A stretch of 29,002 bases of DNA, from positions 1 to 29,002 of the forward strand of contig CAZKLS010000024.1 of assembly GCA_964553405.1 (NCBI GenBank), written 5' to 3'. The notes under the pieces were generated by a model. The model did no database searches. It was not told the origin of the DNA and worked only from the letters and a program-made list of their open reading frames with translations. The translations under genes were made by a program, and so were the position numbers. How positions within the stretch are numbered: the stretch's first letter is position 1; each line of letters opens with the position of its first letter. Source of the DNA: DATIRA01 sp964553405. Its GTDB lineage: Bacteria > Pseudomonadota > Gammaproteobacteria > Steroidobacterales > Steroidobacteraceae. This document shows, one piece after another, positions 11,325 through 20,700 of this stretch.

Positions 11325-12488
11325 GTGCTGATCGAGGTCAAGGGCGTGCAGTTCGAGAACAAGGGCGCCGAGCTGATGCTGCTCGCGATCCTGGAGCGAC
11401 TGCGCCGCGAGTGGCCGGGGCTCGAGTTTGCGCTGGCGCCCAATCCGAACACACCGTTCCGCCGCATCGTCGCGGCTGGCGGCTGGCAGAGATTGCGCGC
11501 CGACGGCGCGCCGATCGACATCGATGCATGGTCCTACCGCCTGCCGGGTCGCCTGCTCGAGCTGGGCCGTCGCCATGGAATCGTGACCGAGCGGGAAGTC
11601 GATGCGGTACTCGATGCCTCCGGTTTCGCCTACGGCGCGAGCTGGGGCGATTCCGCGCTGGAGTGCGCGGCCCGCGAGGTCCGCCGGCTCGCCCGTCACG
11701 GGAAACCCTACCTGTTCCTGCCACAGGCTTTCGGGCCGTTCAACATCACCGGCGCGGCGCGTGCTTTCGGGCGTGCGCTGCTCGAAGCCGCGCTGGTGTG
11801 CGCGCGCGAGCCGGAATCGAAGCGACACCTGGCCGCGCTGCAGGACGGGCTCGAGCAGCGCATCGAAGTTTTCCCGGACTTCACGATGCAGCTGGCCGGC
11901 GATGCGGCGGCCGCCCGCCGGCACGGCGTGGATCGCGGGACGGCGCTGCTGGTGCCGAACCAGATGATGCGCAGCGAGTTCAATCCCGATCCGGCGTGGC
12001 GCGAGGGTTACGACTCGCTGATGCTGAGCATCGGTCGACGGCTGGCGCAGGACGGCTGGCGGGTGCGGGTGCTGAACCACGAAGGCCGCTCGGACGAGGC
12101 GGCGTGTCGCCGGCTGGCAGAGTCGCTGGCGGCCGGCCCGGTGATCGCGGAGCCCGATCCGCTGGCGCTCAAGGGCACGCTCGGCGCGGCAGGGCTGGTG
12201 GTCTGCTCCCGCTATCACGGCTGCGTCAGTGCGCTGGCCCAGGGCGTCCCCTGCCTCGGCACGGCCTGGAGCCACAAGTACGCCGCGCTGTTCGAGGACT
12301 TCGCGGCGGGCGAGTTCCTGCTGCAGCAATGCGACGAAGGACGGGCCGGGCACATGCTGTCGCGACTGCAGCAACAGCGCGAGACGCTGCCGCTGCAACT
12401 GGCAGGGCGTCTGGACGTGCTGGCGGCGCGCAGCGAGCAGATGTGGCAGCGGGTGATCGGGATACTGCGCCGGGCCGGCGGCGGCTGA
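11325..12488 (+). CDS. Polysaccharide pyruvyl transferase family protein
   Basis: This 387-residue protein begins at a GTG that follows GGAGG (11316-11320) by four bases. The N-terminus (VQFENKGAELMLLAILE) and the C-terminal CSRYHGCVSALAQGVPCLGTAWSHKYAALFED match the GT-B-like polysaccharide pyruvyltransferase family. Members transfer pyruvate from phosphoenolpyruvate to sugars as ketals; some members are used for other modifications. A central PYLFLPQAFGPFN motif, shared by the family, is also present. There is no signal peptide or membrane span, so it should act in the cytoplasm on nucleotide- or lipid-linked sugars. It sits between a flippase and two glycosyltransferases, which fits a surface-glycan role. 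The family is fairly sure; the pyruvyl donor activity is inferred. Confidence 0.8.
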   Translation: MLIEVKGVQFENKGAELMLLAILERLRREWPGLEFALAPNPNTPFRRIVAAGGWQRLRADGAPIDIDAWSYRLPGRLLELGRRHGIVTEREVDAVLDASGFAYGASWGDSALECAAREVRRLARHGKPYLFLPQAFGPFNITGAARAFGRALLEAALVCAREPESKRHLAALQDGLEQRIEVFPDFTMQLAGDAAAARRHGVDRGTALLVPNQMMRSEFNPDPAWREGYDSLMLSIGRRLAQDGWRVRVLNHEGRSDEAACRRLAESLAAGPVIAEPDPLALKGTLGAAGLVVCSRYHGCVSALAQGVPCLGTAWSHKYAALFEDFAAGEFLLQQCDEGRAGHMLSRLQQQRETLPLQLAGRLDVLAARSEQMWQRVIGILRRAGGG

Positions 12489-12495
12489 GGACCCG

Positions 12496-13422
12496 GTGCC
12501 GGACACTGCGCCGCTGGTCTCCGTGTACATGCCGACGCGCAACCGCGCGGGCCTGGTGACGCGTGCTGCCGCCTCGGTGCTCGCCCAGGACCGTGCCGAT
12601 CTCGAACTGCTGATCGTCGACGACGCCTCCGACGATTCGACGCCGCAGGTGCTGGCCCGACTCGCGGCCGGCGATCCGCGCGTGCGCGTGCTCAGCCTGC
12701 CGCGCCGCGGCGGCGCGCCGGCGGCACGCAACCTGGCGTTGCAGGCGGCCCGCGGACGGTTCGTCACCGGGATTGACGACGACGACGAGATGCTGCCGGG
12801 CCGGCTCGGCAGCCTGCTCGAAGCCTTCGACCCGGGCTATGCGCTCGTCTGCAGCGGCGCCTGGCTGCACTCGGGCACCTGGCTCAGGCCATCGCGCACG
12901 CGAGCGGCCGTGATCACGCTCGATGAACAGCTCTTTGGCGACCAGGTCGGCACCCAGATGCTGACGCTGCGCGAGCGGGTCGTCGAGGTGGGCGGATTCG
13001 ACGAATCGCTTCCGGCCTGGCAGGACTACGACCTGTGGACCCGGCTGATCGAGCGCTGGGGACCGGCGCTGCGCATCGCCGAGCCGAGTTACCTCCAGCG
13101 CGTCGAGGCGGGCACCGAGCGCGTGACCGAGCGCGGTCCCGAGGGTGCGCGCCGGTTCATCGAGAAACACGCCGCGCGCATGCGCCCCGAGCAACTCGCG
13201 AGCCAGCAGCTCGAGCTGCTGATGCTCGAGCGCAGGCGCCTCGGGCCGGCCGAGGCATTGCGCTATCTCGCGCCACGAACCTGGCGCCGGGCGCTGCGTT
13301 ACATGGTGACCTCGAACTTCCCGGGCCTGCGGCGCGTGGCCGAGCGGTACCGGCGCTGGCGCTGGCCGACGCGACCGGACGCACCGGTCGCCCGCCGGAC
13401 GACAGACGAGGGCCGACCGTGA
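12496..13422 (+). CDS. Glycosyltransferase family 2 (first of tandem pair)
   Basis: This 308-residue GT-A glycosyltransferase starts at a GTG just after TGAGGA, which overlaps the stop of the preceding gene. The nucleotide-sugar fold is clear: VSVYMPTRNRAGLVTRA at the N-terminus, LLIVDDASDDSTP, and the metal-binding GIDDDDEMLP (DxD-type). The acceptor side contains AWQDYDLWTRLIERWG, where the ED/QD-type acid is the likely catalytic base. The C-terminal 70 residues are Arg-rich and have no membrane span. The next gene is a paralogue with the same motifs in the same positions, so the pair arose by tandem duplication. Its stop overlaps the GTG start of that gene in a GTGA arrangement. Donor and acceptor sugars are unknown. 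Confidence 0.92.
   Translation: MPDTAPLVSVYMPTRNRAGLVTRAAASVLAQDRADLELLIVDDASDDSTPQVLARLAAGDPRVRVLSLPRRGGAPAARNLALQAARGRFVTGIDDDDEMLPGRLGSLLEAFDPGYALVCSGAWLHSGTWLRPSRTRAAVITLDEQLFGDQVGTQMLTLRERVVEVGGFDESLPAWQDYDLWTRLIERWGPALRIAEPSYLQRVEAGTERVTERGPEGARRFIEKHAARMRPEQLASQQLELLMLERRRLGPAEALRYLAPRTWRRALRYMVTSNFPGLRRVAERYRRWRWPTRPDAPVARRTTDEGRP
12511..12528 (+). repeat. 18-base direct repeat shared by the tandem glycosyltransferase genes
   Basis: CCGCTGGTCTCCGTGTAC occurs here and again at 13431-13448, 920 bases apart, at the equivalent codons of the two paralogous genes. Similarity continues with scattered mismatches. It is the best-preserved trace of the tandem duplication and a potential site for recombination that would fuse the two genes. 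Confidence 0.8.
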
Positions 13423-14318
13423 GCGGCAAGCCGCTGGTCTCCGTGTACCTTCCGACGCACAACCGTGCGCCGCTCGTGGCCCGGGCGATCGAATCCGTGC
13501 TCGGGCAGTCCCACGCCGAGCTCGAGCTGCTGATCGTGGACGATGCATCGAGCGACGGGACGCCGGCGCTGCTCGAGCAGGCCGCGCGGCAGGACGAACG
13601 CATCCGGGTCCTGCGGCGGGAAAGCGCCGGCGGGCCTGCGGCGGCGCGCAATGACGCGATCCGCTGCGCGCGGGGTGAGTTCATCACGGGCCTGGACGAC
13701 GACGACCGCATGCTCCCGGCGCACGTCGAGCGGCTGCTCGGGGCATACCGGGACGAGTACTCGCTCGTTTGCAGCAGCTGCTGGCTGGACTACGGCGGGT
13801 GGCTGTGCCCGGAGCCGCCGGGACCGGAGACAATCGCGCTCGACGACCTGCTGCACTCGAACCAGGTCGGTAACCAGGTACTCACCCGGACGGCGCGGAT
13901 TCTGGAGGCCGGGCTCTTCGACGAGTCGCTGGCCGCCTGGGAAGACTATGACCTGTGGACACGGCTCGTCATCCGCTTCGGTCCGGCGCGGCGCCTGTCC
14001 GAACCGGGCACGGTCCGTCGAGTCGATCCCGCGGCGGCGCGAATCACGACCTCTTCACGAGCCCCGCAGGGGGCGAGGCAGTATTTCGAGCGTTACCGGC
14101 ACCTGATGAGCGACTCGCAGCGTCGCAGCCAGCGGCTGCTGCAGTGCTCGGTGGACGGACGGCGACTGGGCCTGGCCGAAGCACGGCAATGCTGGGGCCC
14201 AGGTACTCGCAGCCAGGTGCTGCGCACCTGGATCACGGGCAACCTGCCGTTCGCGAGGGGACTCCGGGACGCCTGGTGGCGCCTCAGGTACCGGCGAGCG
14301 GATCCGTTCAGGACATGA
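13419..14318 (+). CDS. Glycosyltransferase family 2 (second of tandem pair)
   Basis: This 299-residue paralogue of the preceding gene has the same layout: VSVYLPTHNRAPLVARA, LLIVDDASSDGTP, the metal-binding GLDDDDRMLP and AWEDYDLWTRLVIRFG with the predicted catalytic acid. The start is the GTG at 13419, overlapping the stop of the first copy by four bases (GTGA), which implies translational coupling. The frame is open further upstream, but that part overlaps the first copy and is not homologous. The two proteins have diverged throughout, suggesting different linkages rather than a recent copy. The 3' end overlaps the convergent GST gene by 11 bases. This is the last gene of the gltB-led run. 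The sugar specificity is unknown. Confidence 0.92.
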   Translation: MSGKPLVSVYLPTHNRAPLVARAIESVLGQSHAELELLIVDDASSDGTPALLEQAARQDERIRVLRRESAGGPAAARNDAIRCARGEFITGLDDDDRMLPAHVERLLGAYRDEYSLVCSSCWLDYGGWLCPEPPGPETIALDDLLHSNQVGNQVLTRTARILEAGLFDESLAAWEDYDLWTRLVIRFGPARRLSEPGTVRRVDPAAARITTSSRAPQGARQYFERYRHLMSDSQRRSQRLLQCSVDGRRLGLAEARQCWGPGTRSQVLRTWITGNLPFARGLRDAWWRLRYRRADPFRT

Positions 14319-14919
14319 ACGCGCAGCGTTTCCAGCTTGGCCTGGCCCGCATGCGCCCGAGGTACGCCTTGATCGCCGGATATGCGTCGATGTAGCTGCC
14401 GGCCAGTGCATAGGCATCCAGCACCGGGCCGTAGCAGCAATCGACCAGCGAGAAGCTCTCCCCGAGCATCCAGTCCCGCTCCGCGACGTGCGCCTCGAGC
14501 ACGGCGAGGTAACGTGCCGAGACCTTTTCCGCGCGGCTCATCGCCATCGTGTCCGGGACCTTGCCCCGTTTCTGCTTCAGCCAGCCGTTGAACCACAGCT
14601 CGCCGATCGGCTCCGACAGGTGACGGGCCTCGAAGAACAGCCATCGCGCCGCGTCGCCTTTGCCCTCCGCCGCGGCCGGCCACAGCTGCCCGGTGCGCTC
14701 GCCCAGGTAGGTCAGGATCGCATTCGACTCCCAGAGCCGGTAGTCGTCCCAGACCAGGATCGGGACCTTGCGGTTCGGGTTCAGCTGGCCGATCAGCGGA
14801 CTCTCCGCACCCCCCTGGGCCAGGTCCACCGTGACCAGCGAATAATCGAGCGCCATTTCCTCGAGGGCGAGACGGACTTTCTGGGGATTGAACGACCAGA
14901 ACCAGTACAGCGTCAGCAC
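14308..14919 (-). CDS. Glutathione S-transferase family protein
   Basis: This 203-residue soluble protein has an N-terminal thioredoxin-like domain (MLTLYWFWSFNPQKVRLALEEM at the start, then NRKVPILVWDDYRLWESNAILTYL). The cis-Pro and Glu-Ser glutathione contacts are visible there. An all-helical C-terminal domain follows (about 85-200; LGESFSLVDCCYGPVLDAY). The GTG start at 14919 is chosen because GGGAGG (minus strand, 14928-14933) lies eight bases upstream. The frame is open for another 146 codons upstream, but that part is low-complexity and overlaps the divergent GGDEF-EAL region. The first-helix Ser (WFWSFNP) could be the glutathione-activating residue, as in theta/beta-like GSTs. Substrate unknown. 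Confidence 0.9.
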   Translation of the reverse strand: MLTLYWFWSFNPQKVRLALEEMALDYSLVTVDLAQGGAESPLIGQLNPNRKVPILVWDDYRLWESNAILTYLGERTGQLWPAAAEGKGDAARWLFFEARHLSEPIGELWFNGWLKQKRGKVPDTMAMSRAEKVSARYLAVLEAHVAERDWMLGESFSLVDCCYGPVLDAYALAGSYIDAYPAIKAYLGRMRARPSWKRCAFMS

Positions 14920-15121
14920 GGCGGCTACCTCCCTCGATGCGCAGGGCTCGAGCGCTTCGAAGGATACCTCCATCCGCCCGGTCGCTGGCTCCCCCCGGCC
15001 CCGGGTTGAATCTGGACTCGGTCTCGATTCGGTCGCTCCGGTACGCCTGGTTGACGCGATTGCAGGGTTCCCGCAGTCTGTCGTCCCGCTCCCCGGCTCA
15101 CTCCTCCCCGCAGGCCGTCCT

Positions 15122-17719
15122 TTGCGCCAGGAACCCGCCAAGCGTCCCGGTCCCCCCCGCTTTTCGTGGCGACTGCCGATCTCGGTCTGGCTGGTCGTCG
15201 GATTCGCACTGGTGATCGCGGCGATCGCGACCGGCAGCTTCAAGGCGCTGCGCAGCACCCGGGCCGCGACCGGCGACGTCGCGCGGATGCAGCAGGAGTT
15301 CGAGCCGCTGACCCGGACGGCCCGGGACCTCGGCGACGGCAGCAGCCGCTTCGACAACGCCGTGCTCGCCTACCTGCGCAAGGACTCGCCGGAGAATCGC
15401 GAGGCGGTCAACCAGTCCGCGATCGAGTTGTCCCGGTCGGCCAACCGCTGGCTCGAGCTCGAGAAGCCCGGGCTCGAAGACTCGTCCAACCGCGTCGTGG
15501 AGCAGATCCTGGCCCACCAGGCCGAGGGATTCCGCCTGGTCGAGCTGCGCGACGCGCGGCGAACCGCCGGATCCGGCTTGATCGCAGCCTTCGACCGGAT
15601 GGACCGGCGGATCGAGGGAGCCGGCGGTCGCGGCCTCGTGGTTGGCGAGAACCTGCTGGCGCGCCCCTCGCTCGCGCAACTCGCCCGTGCGCTCGATTCG
15701 GCACGCAACGACGCGGTCAGCTCGCTGGACATGATCCAGCCGGGCCGGGCCACGACAGAAGGCGAAGAGGATTTCGAGCGGGTCCTGTCCACGTACGCGG
15801 ATGAATTCGCCGCTTCGCCGGGACAGGCCTGGCTCGCGCTGATGCGGGAGGATTTCGCCCGCGCGGTGGAGTTGCGACGCCGGGTCGTGCGGCTGGACAA
15901 CCTGATCGAAACCCGTCGCACCGGATTCTCCGAGGGCGGCAGCACGCTCTCGCAGCTGATCCGTTCGGACGTCGAGGATCCCGCCTGGGCCAGGTCCCTG
16001 CTGGTGGCCGAGCGCGCCAGGCATGCGGTGCAGAACGCCGAACGTACGATCGGCGATGCGACGGTGAAGGCGGTCATCCTCACGGTGCTCGGCCTGCTGG
16101 TCACCGGCTGGGCCGTCACCTGGCCCGTGCGCCGGCTGACGGCCGGTACGCGCCGGCTCGGGGCCGGCGAGCTCGGCACGCGGGTCCGCCGTGGTGGCGC
16201 CGCGGAGCTCGACGAACTGGCGCAGGCGTTCAACCACCTGGCCGCCGAGCTCGATTCGGCGGAAAAGGCGGTCAAGGCCTACCAGGCGCAGCTCGAGCAG
16301 CGCGTCGAAGAGCGCACGCTTCAGCTGCAGCACCTCGCGGACCACGACCCGCTTACCAACCTGCCGAACCGCCGACAGCTGTTCCAGCGGCTGGAGTCGA
16401 TGATCCGCGAGGCTGCATCGGCGTCCGGTCGCGTCGCGGTCGTATTCCTGGACCTCGACAACTTCAAGACCGTCAACGACAGCCTCGGGCACGAGTTCGG
16501 GGATTCGGTGCTGATGCAGATCGGTGATCGACTGCGCGAGGTCGCCGGCGAGAGCGGCCTGATCGCCCGGCTCGGCGGGGACGAGTTCACGCTCGTGTTC
16601 CCGCTGAACGGCGCCATCGAGCAGATCGAGGCGCGGGCCGCGGACCTGGTGAGCAGCTTCCAGCGGCCGCTGCGCGTCAACCAGCGCGAGGTCGCGATCG
16701 GCGTCAGCTGCGGCGCCGCGGTGTTCCCCGACCACGGCCGCGACGCCGCGGCCCTGCTGCGAGCTGCCGACACCGCGCTGTTCCGCGCCAAGGAGCTGGG
16801 CCGCAATCGCCTGTGCCTCTACGACCCGGAGCTGCTGGTCGCAGCGTCCAACCGCTTCCGGATCGAGCAGTCGCTGCGCAGGGCCATGGACGGCGGCGAC
16901 TTCATGCTGCATTACCAGCCCCAGGTCTGCCTCGGTCGCCGGCGGGCGACGGGCGTCGAGGCGCTGCTGCGCTGGCGGCAGGGCGGCAACCAGATCGTCG
17001 CCGCCAGCGAGTTCGTCGCGGTCGCGGAGCAGTCCGGCCTGATGCTGGACCTGAGCTCCTGGGTGCTGGAGCAGGCCGCGCGAGACCTGAAGGACTGGCA
17101 CGCCCGCGGCTGGACGGATGCCCGGGTCGCCATCAACGTCTCGGCGCAGCAGTTCATGTCGGGCGACTTCATCGGCGAGGTGGAACGGCTGCTCGCCCGC
17201 CACGCGCTGGCGCCTGAAACCATCGAGCTCGAGCTGACCGAGTCCATGCTGCAGACCGGCGCGATCACGATCGAGACGCTCAGGCAGCTGCGCATGCTCG
17301 GCGTCGCGACGGCGCTCGACGATTTCGGCACGGGCTATTCGTCGCTGACGTCGCTGGAGCAACTGCCGCTCAGCCGCGTGAAGCTCGACCGCAGCGTGGT
17401 CGCCGAGGTGGACTGGAACCCCCGCGCATCGGCGATCGCCCGCTCGATCATCGGCCTGTGCCACAACCTCGGCCTGCAGGTCACGGTCGAGGGCGTCGAA
17501 CGGCCGAACCAGCTCGACTTCCTGCTCGACTGCGGCGACGTCGCGGTCCAGGGCTACCTGGTGGCCTACCCCAGTGACGCGGCCGAAATCCCGGGCTTCG
17601 TCGAGCACAGCACCGACCGGATCGACTCGCTGGTCAGGGCGGCGGAATTGAGCCGCCTCGAGGGCTCCGACGACGGCGGGACCGGCACGGTCCGCCGCTT
17701 CCGGCGACGGCCCGGCTGA
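15122..17719 (+). CDS. Membrane-bound sensor with HAMP, GGDEF and EAL domains (cyclic-di-GMP turnover)
   Basis: This is an approximately 865-residue protein. Its order is: TM1 (about 15-37), a helical periplasmic sensor region (about 38-310), TM2 (about 315-333), HAMP (WPVRRLTAGTRRLGAGELG, about 333-385), a short coiled coil, GGDEF (motif intact at 485-489; DPLTNLPNRRQL upstream) and EAL (EALLRW at 613-618). EAL residues needed for phosphodiesterase activity are visible: Glu613, the Asn in INVSAQQF, ELTES, the double Asp at 733-734 in DDFGTGYSS, the Lys in VKLDRS and the Glu in VEGVE. The allosteric RxxD inhibition site before GGDEF is absent (GESG). No ATG or GTG fits the N-terminus. TTG at 15122, preceded by GCAGG at seven bases, is the best start; TTG at 14888 is possible. 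Confidence 0.93.
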   Translation: MRQEPAKRPGPPRFSWRLPISVWLVVGFALVIAAIATGSFKALRSTRAATGDVARMQQEFEPLTRTARDLGDGSSRFDNAVLAYLRKDSPENREAVNQSAIELSRSANRWLELEKPGLEDSSNRVVEQILAHQAEGFRLVELRDARRTAGSGLIAAFDRMDRRIEGAGGRGLVVGENLLARPSLAQLARALDSARNDAVSSLDMIQPGRATTEGEEDFERVLSTYADEFAASPGQAWLALMREDFARAVELRRRVVRLDNLIETRRTGFSEGGSTLSQLIRSDVEDPAWARSLLVAERARHAVQNAERTIGDATVKAVILTVLGLLVTGWAVTWPVRRLTAGTRRLGAGELGTRVRRGGAAELDELAQAFNHLAAELDSAEKAVKAYQAQLEQRVEERTLQLQHLADHDPLTNLPNRRQLFQRLESMIREAASASGRVAVVFLDLDNFKTVNDSLGHEFGDSVLMQIGDRLREVAGESGLIARLGGDEFTLVFPLNGAIEQIEARAADLVSSFQRPLRVNQREVAIGVSCGAAVFPDHGRDAAALLRAADTALFRAKELGRNRLCLYDPELLVAASNRFRIEQSLRRAMDGGDFMLHYQPQVCLGRRRATGVEALLRWRQGGNQIVAASEFVAVAEQSGLMLDLSSWVLEQAARDLKDWHARGWTDARVAINVSAQQFMSGDFIGEVERLLARHALAPETIELELTESMLQTGAITIETLRQLRMLGVATALDDFGTGYSSLTSLEQLPLSRVKLDRSVVAEVDWNPRASAIARSIIGLCHNLGLQVTVEGVERPNQLDFLLDCGDVAVQGYLVAYPSDAAEIPGFVEHSTDRIDSLVRAAELSRLEGSDDGGTGTVRRFRRRPG

Positions 17720-17732
17720 GGGCGGGCTGCGC

Positions 17733-20700
17733 TCACGGGCCGGATGGCGACGGCGCCGCAGCCGGTCTCTTCCTGCCGAGCGCGGCGATCCAGCGGAAGA
17801 ACAGCGGCACGAACAGCGTCGCGATGAACGTCGCGGCGAGCATGCCGCCGATCACGCCGGTGCCGATGGAATGGCGGCTCGCCGCGCCGGCACCGCTGCT
17901 GATCGCGAGCGGCAACACCCCGAGGATGAAGGCCAGCGAGGTCATCACGATGGGACGCAGCCGCAGGCGCGCCCCCTCCACCGCGGCTTCCTCCAGCGGA
18001 AGACCCTCCTGCGCCTTCAGCTGCGCGAACTCGACGATCAGGATCGCGTTCTTCGATGCGAGACCGACCAGCGTCACGAGTCCGATCTGGAAGTAGATGT
18101 CGTTCTCCAGCCCCCGCAGGAACACGGCGAGCAGTGCGCCGAACACCGCGAACGGCACCGCGAGTATCACCGCGAACGGCAGCGTCCAGCGCTCGTACTG
18201 CGCGGCCAGGATCAGGAACACCATCAGCACGCCGAGCAGGAACACCGAAGTCGAGGCGCCACCGGAGACCTCCTCCTGGAAGGACGTTCCGGTCCACGCG
18301 AGCGCGTAGCCGTCCGGCAGCGCCTCGCGCGCCACCTGCTCGAGCGCGTCCATCGCCTCGCCGGAGCTGTATCCTGGAGCCGCGCCGCCGAGCAGCTTCG
18401 CGGACGTGAACACGTTGTACCGCTCGATCGTTTCCGGACCCGTCACCTCGCGCAGCGCGACGACCGCGGTCAGCGGGATCAGCTCGCCGCTCGCGGTGCG
18501 CACGTACACGTCGCGGATGTCGTCCGGGCGCGCCCGGAACTCGGGCTCCGACTGCAGGTGCACGCGGAACACGCGGCCCTCGCGGTTGAAGTCGTTCACG
18601 TACAGCGCCCCGAAGGTGCTCTGCAGCGTCGCGAAGAGCTCGGTCAGGTCGACGCCGAGCAACTTCGCGCGCTCGAGGTCCACGTCGATCCGGAACTGCG
18701 GGACGCTGGCCGAGTAGGTCGTGGTCACGCCGGCCAGCTCGGGCCGCTCGGAGGCTGCGGCGACCAGCTGCTGCACCGCCGACTCGAGCGCCTTGTAGTC
18801 GTTGCCGCGACGCGACTGGACGTAGGCGTCGAAGCCGCCGGTCGTGCTCAGGCCCTCGATCGGCGGCGGCTCGAAGGCCAGCACGAACGCATCGCGTATT
18901 CCCATGCCCAGCCCGAACACGTAGTTCACCAGCGCGGACGGCGAGGTCTCCGGCGTCGTGCGCTCGCTCCAGTCCTTGAGCGGCACCCAGATGATCCCGG
19001 TATTCGTGCGCAGGCTGAAAGTCATCACGTCGAGCCCGGCGAACGACATCACGTCCGCGACGGCCGGGTGCTGCACCAGTGCCTCGGTCACCGTCTCGCT
19101 GACCGCCTCGGTGCGCTTCAGCGATGCGGCGTCCTGCAGGATCGGTATCACCAGGATGTAGCCCTGGTCCTCCTCGGGCGCGAGCGAGCCGGGCACCGCG
19201 CGCGACAGCGCCAGCGTCGCGACCAGCAGTGCGGCGAACAGACCCAGCGCGAGCGCGCCGTGACGCAGCAGGTACCGCACGCCCCGGGCGTAGCGTCCTG
19301 TCATCCGCGCGAACCAGTCGTTGAAGCGCTTGAGCAGGCCGTGACCGACCGCGTCCTCGCGGCGCAGCAGCGAGGCGCAGAGCGCCGGTGTCAGCGTCAG
19401 CGCGACGAAGCCCGAGATGGCCACCGAGACGGCGATCGTTATCGCGAACTGGCGGTACATCTCGCCGACGAGACCACCGAGGAAGGCGACCGGAACGAAC
19501 ACCGCCGTCAGCACGAACACGATCGCGATGACCGGCCGCGTCACCTGCTGCATCGCCTTGACGGTCGCATCGCGCGCCGAGAGGCCCTCGGCGACGATGA
19601 TGCGCTCGACGTTCTCGAGCACGACGATCGCGTCGTCGACGACGATGCCGATGGCGAGCACCATGCCGAACAGCGTCAGCGTGTTGATCGAGAAGCCGAG
19701 CAGCAGCATCGCCGCGAAGGTCCCGATCAGCGACACCGGCACGGCCAGCATCGGGATCAGCGTCGCGCGCCAGTTCTGCAGGAACAGGAAGACGACCGCG
19801 AACACGAGCAGCATCGCCTCGGCCAGCGTCTTGACGACCTCGCGTATCGACACGCGGACGAACGTCGTCGTGTCGTAGGGGACCGAGTACTCGAGACCGG
19901 GCGGGAAATTGACCGACAACTCGGCCATGCGCGCCTTGACCGCGTCGCCGACCTCGATCGCGTTGGCGCCGGGACTGAGGAATATCCCGAGCGGGATCGT
20001 CGGGCGGCCGTTGCGCCGGGCGGAGAAATCGTAGTCGCGCGACCCGAGTTCGATCCGGGCCACGTCCTCGAGCCGCACGATGCCGGCGTCCCCGCGGGTC
20101 GCGATGACGATCCGGCCGAACTGCTCCGGTGTCTGCAGCCGGCCCAGCGTCGTCACGGTGTAGGTGAAGTCCACGTCGGCGCCCATCGGCTCCTGGCCGA
20201 TGCGACCTGCCGCGACCTGCGTGTTCTGCTCGCGCACCGCGGCCACCACGTCGCCGGGCGTCAATCCGAGCTCGGCGAGGCGGTCCGGCCGCAGCCAGAT
20301 CCGCATCGAGTAGTCCTTCGAGCCGAAGATCTGCGCGTCGCCGACGCCCGGGATCCTGCGTAGCTCGTCCACGACGTTCAGCAGCGCGTAATTGGACACG
20401 AACAGGTCGTCGTGCTGCGGGGAGGTCGAGTCGAGCGCGACGATCTGCAGGAACGAATTCGAGCGCTTGCGCACCGTGACGCCCTGCCTGCGCACCTCCT
20501 CCGGCAACTGCGGCAGCGCGGACTGGACCCGGTTGTTGACGTTGATCGAGGCGATGTCCGGGTCGGTGCCGATCGCGAACGTGACGACGACGGACAGCGA
20601 GCCGGTGCTGCCGCTCGCCGAGGTGACGTACAGCATGTCGTCCACGCCGTTGACGGCCTGCTCGAGCGGCGGGGCGACGGTCTCGGCCACGGTCTGGGCG

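Noticed and set aside
14920..15357. A 5' extension of the GST gene by 146 codons
   Set aside because: A GST begins naturally at the GTG at 14919 with a good ribosome-binding site; the upstream part is low-complexity and overlaps the promoter region and start of the divergent gene.
15098..17608. An 836-codon minus-strand frame antisense to the GGDEF-EAL gene
   Set aside because: It is the mirror of a clear coding frame with no family match; codon bias removes stops from the opposite strand.
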